This document shows, in pieces, positions 52,813-64,000 of a stretch of DNA of 64,000 nucleotides; the stretch's first letter is position 1, and every line of letters begins with the position of its first letter. Location: contig BJOX01000028.1 in assembly GCA_009731375.1 (NCBI GenBank), positions 753,047 to 817,046 of the forward strand. The letters are read 5' to 3'. The notes beneath the pieces are model-generated. The model was not told the origin of the DNA. It did not search any database and saw nothing but the letters and a program-made list of their open reading frames with translations. Made by a program: the position numbers and the translations under genes. The DNA comes from Paulinella micropora. Lineage: Eukaryota > Cercozoa > Imbricatea > Euglyphida.

Positions 52813-53017
52813 GTTGACGCTGTCCAAAGGTCCCCCCTCGGGGACCAAATTTTGACCCTGAACCTCACGGTCTCAGGCGCTGGTTCCCCCCTTAAGCAAA
52901 ATGTTTACCGTGGACTTATCGCATTTTTGAACCCCTGGGTTAAGAGTGGAAAAAAGTCGAAAAATTTCGTGTGCCGAAATTTTGGTCTCCCCGAGGGAAC
53001 CTTTGGACAGGGTCAAC
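52813..53017. repeat. Foldback element, ~205 bp
   Basis: Arms of ~38 bases: GTTGACGCTGTCCAAAGG on the left pairs with CCTTTGGACAGGGTCAAC on the right, continuing with CCTCGGGGACCAAA against TTTGGTCTCCCCGAGG. Confidence 0.82.
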
Positions 53018-53332
53018 CGTAGGTAGTATCAGGTTAATTTCCGGGAAGTCACCGCAAATTTCGTGAAAGTTGTATCATTTGCTTCTGCTTCCAGTCGTAC
53101 CGTCCATGATGTCTTGCGACCTCCTGCGTAAGCTGTGCCATGAGCCACGTGTTCGATTTTAAGTCAAGGGCACGTTAAAGGCAATCGTGACGGATCACAG
53201 AGACGGAATTTTCACCGGGAATACCGCTAAAATTTCGCTGCCATCGCCTCTCTTGTCTTACTTGTTGAGTTATCCTTTCAGTAAGTGTTCTTACTCAGTC
53301 ACCTCGTGTGTGAGCTGCTTCGAGTTTGCTCC

Positions 53333-53462
53333 TAAGATAAGATAAGATAAGATAAGATAAGATAAGATAAGATAAGATAAGATAAGATAAGATAAGATAA
53401 GATAAGATAAGATAAGATAAGATAAGATAAGATAAGGTAAGATAAGGTAAGATAAGATAAGA
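53333..53462. repeat. GATAA pentanucleotide array
   Basis: About 26 copies of AAGAT/GATAA with two GGTAA variants near the right end. Confidence 0.97.
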
Positions 53463-53589
53463 CCATGGTATGATCCCGTCCACAGCCGCACACAAGGCCT
53501 AATTACACGCAAGCATACAAACACATGACACACAACATGCAGTTTTAAATACATAAATACAAACTGACAGGCATTCTGTACAAGTAAGG

Positions 53590-53879
53590 GCTGTAAGTAA
53601 GTAAGTAAGCAAGCAAGTAAGCAAGCAAGTAAGTAAGCAAGTAAGTGAGTTAGTAAGTAAGCAAGTGAGTAAGTAAGTCGGGTAAGTCGGTACGCTTATT
53701 AGTACTACCGAGAGAAAAGAGGCTGTCCCAGCAGTGCCGAATAACAAGCTCCAATCGACTTCATTGGCAGCCAACTCTCCCATCGAGACAAACTAGGTAA
53801 AGTAGGTAAGTAAGGAAGTAAGGAAGTAAGGAAGTAAGGAAGTAAGGAAGTAAGGAAGTAAGCAAACAACCAAGCAAGA

Positions 53880-53911
<32 letters not shown>

Positions 53912-54147
53912 CAGACAGTCAGCTTAGTAAGTCTAGTTTAATAGCAAGTAAGCAAGTAAGTAAGTAAGTAAGTAAGTCTAGTAAGTCTAGTAAGTCTAGT
54001 AAGTCTAGTTTGATAGTAAGTAAGTGAGTACGCAAGTAAGTAAGCAAGTAAGCAATTAAGTGAATGAGTATTGAAGTAAGTAAGTAAGTAAGTAAGTAGG
54101 TAAGTAAGTAAAAAAGTAGGTAAGTAAGTAAGTAAGTAAGTACGAGC
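53590..54147. repeat. AAGT array with variants
   Basis: Interrupted (AAGT)n with AAGC, GAAGTAAG and GTCTAGTAA variants. A non-repeat island at 53690-53790 has no recognisable gene. Confidence 0.93.
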
Positions 54148-54224
54148 ACCTGAAGTTTGGCGAAGAGGTCACCCTCGGCGACGTACGGCATAGTGGACTG
54201 CCACCAGGCCGCAAAGGACCCCGC

Positions 54225-54800
54225 CTCTGGCCCAAGCTGCGTGATTAAATACACACAAATACGTAAATACACACACATATATACAAATATATACAAATAC
54301 ATACATACATACATGCATATACAATCTGCGTGATTAAATACACATATACACATATACAAATTACATAACGACATAATTATGGCAGCGAAAGACCCCACCT
54401 CTGGCCCGATCTGCGTGATTAAATACACGTATACATATACATATACATACATATGTACATACATACATAACGACATACTTATGACAGCGAAAGACCCACC
54501 TCTGGCCCGATCTGCGTGATTAAATACACATTTTGATATACATATATACATAATATATACATACATATGTACATACATACATAACGACATACTTATGATA
54601 GCGAAAGACCCCACCTCTGGCCCGATCTGCGTGATTAAATAGACATATAGATATAAACATATACATACATATGTACATACATACATAACGACATACTTAT
54701 GACAGCAAAAGACCCCACCTCTGGCCCGATCTGCGTGATTAAATACACATATAGATATACATATATACATACATATGTACATACATACATACATGACATA
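54225..54800. repeat. Six-copy minisatellite (~85-115 bp unit)
   Basis: Each unit reads GACCCCACCTCTGGCCCGAT, CTGCGTGATTAAATACAC, a CATA stretch and ACGACATACTTATGACAG. Copies start near 54225, 54325, 54393, 54493, 54608 and 54715. Confidence 0.92.
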
Positions 54801-54825
54801 CATATGGCTGCGTGGACTGCCACCA

Positions 54826-54827
54826 GG

Positions 54828-54883
<56 letters not shown>

Positions 54884-54920
54884 GGTCTATCTATCTATCT
54901 ATAGCTATCTATCTATCTGT
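54826..54920. repeat. TATC microsatellite
   Basis: (ATCT)n with one GGTC and one AGCT interruption. Confidence 0.96.
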
Positions 54921-59978
<5,058 letters not shown>

Positions 59979-59988
59979 NNNNNNNNNN

Positions 59989-60235
59989 AGGAGCTTCTGA
60001 TTTCGTCAACCAAGGAAGTCTGTTGGTAAAGTATTAACCCGATGCCCAGCTAAGCCGTGATGTTTGCACGGAAGGGACTGATACAGGCGATACCAAGACC
60101 TCCCTAGTACCAGGCGGGGCCAGGGCTCGTTCCATAAAGCGCCCCTTGCAGAACGAGCTCCCACCTCCATTACAGAGGACCCAGTAAGCAGATGGAGTTT
60201 CGAGACTATTCGACAATCTAGTATAAACAAAGATA
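59989..60235. repeat. Third copy of the long island, plus unique DNA
   Basis: 59989-60147 repeats the island at 58228-58396; the remainder to 60235 is unique here and holds no gene. Confidence 0.85.
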
Positions 60236-60347
60236 GATGAATGGATGGATGGATGGATGGATGGATGGATGGATGGATAGATACACACACACAGACACAC
60301 ACACACACCTTGGTATCCCCTTTTTTGCTCTCGAGCAAATCATGCAT

Positions 60348-60414
<67 letters not shown>

Positions 60415-60431
60415 GTCTGTCTATCTGTCTG

Positions 60432-60472
<41 letters not shown>

Positions 60473-60481
60473 ATCTATCTA

Positions 60482-60516
<35 letters not shown>

Positions 60517-60517
60517 G

Positions 60518-60582
<65 letters not shown>
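60236..60582. repeat. GGAT, CA and TATC arrays
   Basis: (GGAT)n at 60238-60278, (CA)n at 60283-60308 and (TATC)n at 60350-60582. Confidence 0.95.
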
Positions 60583-60583
<1 letters not shown>

Positions 60584-60838
60584 GTTGTTTGATGGAAGTG
60601 CTGTCATGTTACCCGATGAGAAGGAGAGTTAGTAGTCCTCGAGGTGAGAGCATGCCGGTTGCCTAAGTGATGTAAGAGCAAGTGAGTAATAAGAAAGATG
60701 GGCTTTTTTTCTGTTTGAAGCGTACACAACACGCAACACACACACACACACACACACACTGTTACGATAGCTATGAGCTCCAAGAGTCCTGCAAAGCCTG
60801 GAGCTAGAACCAAACAAATTCCTCGAATTAATAAGGGG
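60583..60838 (+). pseudogene. Truncated 5' copy of the SSKSPAKPG gene
   Basis: Same 256 bases as 60978-61236: a GTTGTTTGATGGAAGTGCTG leader, a (CA)n and the start codon of MSSKSPAKPGARTKQIPRIN at 60773. The coding sequence stops after 22 codons because a (TATC)n array begins. It arose by duplication of the microsatellite together with the gene's 5' part. Confidence 0.8.
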
Positions 60839-60874
60839 TATCTATCTATCTATCTATCTATCTATATCTATCTA

Positions 60875-60905
<31 letters not shown>

Positions 60906-60906
60906 G

Positions 60907-60977
<71 letters not shown>
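60839..60977. repeat. TATC array inside the duplication
   Basis: (TATC)n that replaces the 3' part of the upstream gene copy. Confidence 0.95.
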
Positions 60978-60980
<3 letters not shown>

Positions 60981-61169
60981 GTTGTTTGATGGAAGTGCTG
61001 TCATGTTACCCGATGAGAAGGAGAGTTAGTAGTCCTCGAGGTGAGAGCATGCCGGTTGCCTAAGTGATGTAAGAGCAAGTGAGTAATAAGAAAGATGGGC
61101 TTTTTTTCTGTTTGAAGCGTACACAACACGCAACACACACACACACACACACACACTGTTACGATAGCT

Positions 61170-61361
61170 ATGAGCTCCAAGAGTCCTGCAAAGCCTGGAG
61201 CTAGAACCAAACAAATTCCTCGAATTAATAAGGGGGAAAAGCGACAAAAACAAGGAGACGCGACCGAGGGAGCCGCAAGCAAGATGACGAACTTGCTAAG
61301 TGGGCCAAAAATCCCGTCTCAAAAAAAGCAATCAAATAAGAAACAAAACGTGACCCTCTGA
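61170..61361 (+). CDS. Small basic protein, tandem copy 1
   Basis: 63 residues starting MSSKSPAKPGARTKQIPRIN and ending NKKQNVTL. It is rich in Lys, Gln and Ser, has no hydrophobic segment and no recognised family. It differs from copy 2 at only a few positions (INKGEKRQ against ISKGKKQQ; SQKK against SPKK). A long duplicated upstream region including a (CA)n and a T-run precedes it. Conservation of the frame between the copies, with mostly conservative changes, is the main support for coding. Confidence 0.5.
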   Translation: MSSKSPAKPGARTKQIPRINKGEKRQKQGDATEGAASKMTNLLSGPKIPSQKKQSNKKQNVTL

Positions 61362-61425
61362 CTTACTAGCTACTGTATACTCAAGTCACATTCAGCTGTC
61401 TGTCGCTTCTCAGCGTGTTACAGCT

Positions 61426-61617
61426 ATGAGCTCCAAGAGTCCTGCAAAGCCTGGAGCTAGAACCAAACAAATTCCTCGAATCAGTAAGGGGAAAAAGCAA
61501 CAAAAACAAGGAGACGCGACCGAGGGAGCCGCAAGCAAGATGACGAACTTGCTAAGTGGGCCAAAAATCCCGTCTCCAAAAAAGCAATCAAATAAGAAAC
61601 AAAACGTGACCCTCTGA
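61426..61617 (+). CDS. Small basic protein, tandem copy 2
   Basis: 63 residues, close paralogue of the 61170-61361 gene, in the same orientation 64 bases downstream. Both copies share the 3' flank CTGACTTACTAGCTACTGTATACTCAAG, here given as its parts CTGACTTACTAGC and TACTGTATACTCAAG. Its upstream region is different from copy 1 except for the last ~10 bases before the ATG, so the duplication began near the start codon. Function unknown. Confidence 0.5.
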   Translation: MSSKSPAKPGARTKQIPRISKGKKQQKQGDATEGAASKMTNLLSGPKIPSPKKQSNKKQNVTL

Positions 61618-61639
61618 CTTACTAGCTACTGTATACTCA

Positions 61640-62037
61640 AGATAGCAATGTTGGAAGCAACTGTTTCAAGACAGCCAACAGGGCACTGTTTCGAATTCTT
61701 TCAAAAGTGTTTTCAAAGAAAAACAAATCCTCGGGCGTTAGCATGGCATAGCTTCAAAGGCATCCGTTTCTTCCTGGAATCAAGGGAAGAGAGTGGCGAC
61801 AGCGACACCAAGAAAAAAGATCTGGTTCGATTTGGATATTGGAAGTCGGCCCCGTGTGCTCCCAAAGTAGTGCATGTACTGTGCATTGCATTTTTGTGTT
61901 TGGTGGTTGTGAGGGATCTCGAAACGTGTTATGCACAGAGCTGAGCTTCGCTATGCAAACAGCGTTCCCTGACAAACCCTGACTGTAGAAGTTACAGTAG
62001 TGAACTCCCCCTTCATTGACGGGCCGAGCTGGCCATT
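61640..62037. other. Anonymous sequence
   Basis: A 98-codon open frame (61648-61944) has no recognisable motif; I do not call it a gene. Confidence 0.45.
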
Positions 62038-62134
62038 TGTTTGTTTGTTTGTTTGTTTGTTTGTTTGTAAAATTTGTTTGTTCGTTTGTTTGTTTGTTTG
62101 TTTGTTTGTTTATCTGTCTGTTTGTCTGTCTGTT

Positions 62135-62177
<43 letters not shown>

Positions 62178-62616
62178 TTGTTTGTTTGTTTGTTTGTCTG
62201 TTTGTTTGTCTGTCTGTCTGACTGTCTGTCTGTCTGTTTGTTTGTTTGTTTGTTTGTTTGTTCGTCTGTTTGCTTGTGCATGTTTGTTTGAAATGTTGGT
62301 TGTTGGTTTGTTTGTTTGTTTGCTTGTCTGTTTGCTTGTTTGTTTGCTTGTTTGCTTGCTTGTTAGTTTGCTTGTTTGTTTTTGCTTGTTTGTGTTTGCT
62401 TGCTTCTTTCTTTCTTTCTTTCTTTCTTTTCTTTTCCTTTTCTTTTCTTTTCTTTTCTTTTCTTTCTTTCTTTCTTTCTTTCTTTTTCTTTCTTTCTTTC
62501 TGTCTGTCTGTCTTTCTTTCTTTCTTTCTTTCCTTCCTTCCTTCCTTTCCTTTCTTTCTTTCTTTGTCATGGTGTTGTTCGTTGTTTGTTTGTTTTTTTG
62601 TTTGTTTTTTTGTCGT

Positions 62617-62668
<52 letters not shown>

Positions 62669-62802
62669 AGGTGGTGGTGATGGTGGTGGTGTCGTTGTTG
62701 GTGTCGTCGTCGTCGTCGTCATTGTTGTTGTTGTTGTTGTTGTTAATGTTGTTGTTGTTGTTGTTGTTTTTGTTGTTGTTGTTTTTGTTGTTGTTTTTGT
62801 TT

Positions 62803-62838
<36 letters not shown>

Positions 62839-63530
62839 CTGTTGTTATTGTTATTGTTCTTGTTGTCTTTGTAGTGTTCTTCTTCTTCTTCTTCTTCTTC
62901 TTCTTCTTCTTCTTCTTCTTCTTCTTCTTCTTCTTCTCCTCCTCCTCCTCCTCCTCCTCCTCCTCCTTCTTCTTCTTCTTCTTCTCCTTCTCCTTCTCCT
63001 TCTCCTCCTCCTCCTCCTTCTCCTTCTCCTCCTTCTCCTTCTCCTCCTTCTCCTTCTCCTCCTTCTCCTTCTCCTCCTTCTCCTTCTCCTCCTCCTCCTC
63101 CTCCTTCTCCTTCTNNNNNNNNNNNNNNNNNNNNNNNNNNNNNNNNNNNNNNNNNNNNNNNNNNNNNNNNNNNNNNNNNNNNNNNNNNNNNNNNNNNNNN
63201 NNNNNNNNNNNNNNNNNNNNNNNNNNNNNNNNNNNNNNNNNNNNNNNNNNNNNNNNNNNNNNNNNNNNNNNNNNNNNNNNNNNNNNNNNNNNNNNNNNNN
63301 NNNNNNNNNNNNNNNNNNNNNNNNNNNNNNNNNNNNNNNNNNNCTCCTTCTCCTCCTCCTTCTCCTCCTCCTTCTCCTCCTCCTCCTCCCTCTCCTTCTC
63401 CTTCTCCTTCTCCTCCTCCTCCTTCTCCTTCTCCTTCTCCCTCTCCCTCTCCTTCTCCTTCTCCTCCTCCTCCTCCTCCTCCTCCTTCTTCTTCTTCTTC
63501 TTCTTCTTCTTCTTCTTCTTCTTGTTTTTG
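62038..63530. repeat. TTTG, TTTC, GTT, TTC and TCC arrays with a gap
   Basis: (TTTG)n with TCTG to ~62400, (TTTC)n to ~62570, (GTT)n at 62615-62875, then (TTC)n/(TCC)n. Unknown bases at 63115-63343. Confidence 0.97.
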
Positions 63531-63622
63531 TTTTGTTTTGTTGTTGTTAAATTTAATTAGAGTAATTAAACCAAGGGCATGATGGTGCATGGCTAACGAC
63601 CTTCGAGCGCCACTTAAAGACA

Positions 63623-63782
63623 GTTGTTGTTGTTGTTGTTGTTGCTGCTGTTGTTGCTGTTGTTGCTGTTGTTGCTGCTGTTGTTGTTGTTGTTGTTGCT
63701 GTTGTTGTTGCTGTTGTTGTTGTTGTTGTTGTTGTTCTTGTTGTTCTTGTTGCTTTATGCTAGCCAGGACTATGTGGCCAAA

Positions 63783-63823
<41 letters not shown>

Positions 63824-63844
63824 CATCCATCCATCTATCTATCC

Positions 63845-63888
<44 letters not shown>

Positions 63889-63912
63889 GTCTATCTATCT
63901 GTCTATCTATCT
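63623..63912. repeat. TTG and TATC arrays
   Basis: (TTG)n with GCTG variants at 63623-63750, then (ATCT)n with CATC and GTCT at 63782-63912. Confidence 0.96.
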
Positions 63913-64000
63913 GGCTCAATGCTTTGCTTGTCGTCTGCCTGTCTGTCGTCGGCGCTGTGGCGACTCGGCTCATGAATCGATTGGATCACATTCACTCCGG

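Noticed and set aside
61648-61944. 98-residue frame
   Set aside because: No motif, no paralogue and no clear start context; too short to support alone.

Overview
This window is eukaryotic nuclear DNA. It has a spliced multi-exon gene with GT-AG introns, LTR-retrotransposon remains, foldback (MITE-like) repeats and very large amounts of simple-sequence repeat. I cannot name the organism. A protist or alga is the best guess, because the central element belongs to a family that mostly inhabits such hosts.

Layout. 1-6.6 kb: a decayed Ty1/copia element on the minus strand (gag with two zinc knuckles, protease, integrase, RT-RNase H); its 3' end runs off the window. 7.1-15 kb: a second minus-strand, retroelement-like block with a Gypsy-type retropepsin ORF, RGG-rich and coiled gag-like ORFs and two paralogous charged ORFs. 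An 8-base motif (TACTTTAG) recurs five times here, four of them just before an ATG. No reverse transcriptase is visible in this block. 15.4-16.3 kb: microsatellites.

16,874-33,265 is the most important feature: an AT-rich 16.4-kb endogenous Polinton-like virus (PLV). It has ~145-bp terminal inverted repeats, AG...CT ends and a perfect 6-bp target-site duplication (AAGAAA). A left, rightward-transcribed replication module holds a zinc-finger protein, a HIRAN protein, a protein-primed family B DNA polymerase with an OTU-like N-terminus, and two ExoX-C-like proteins. It converges on a leftward morphogenesis module: a virion beta-protein, major capsid protein, penton, Ulp1/adenain-like protease, a small basic virion protein, the packaging ATPase, a two-helix membrane protein and a tail-fibre-like protein with an S74 intramolecular chaperone. 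A small secreted cysteine-rich ORF lies inside this module on the opposite strand. Most large genes carry in-frame stops or 1-nt shifts, often in homopolymers, so the copy is either decaying or affected by assembly errors. No integrase is visible. A ~120-bp inverted-repeat sequence occurs three times between viral genes.

33.3-40 kb: anonymous DNA with a three-copy tandem repeat, several microsatellite fields, two foldback elements and an assembly gap. 40.27-45.57 kb: an apparently intact host ubiquitin-specific protease (DUSP-Ubl-USP) in about a dozen exons. 45.6-51 kb: T-rich repeats, a gap and a second copia RT-RNase H pseudogene. 51-53 kb: three foldback elements and an alanine-rich LEA-like exon. 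53.3-64 kb: almost entirely GATA, GA, AAGT, TTTG, TTC and TTG arrays with repeated single-copy islands, and a small tandem gene family at 60.8-61.6 kb, one copy of which is cut off by a microsatellite.
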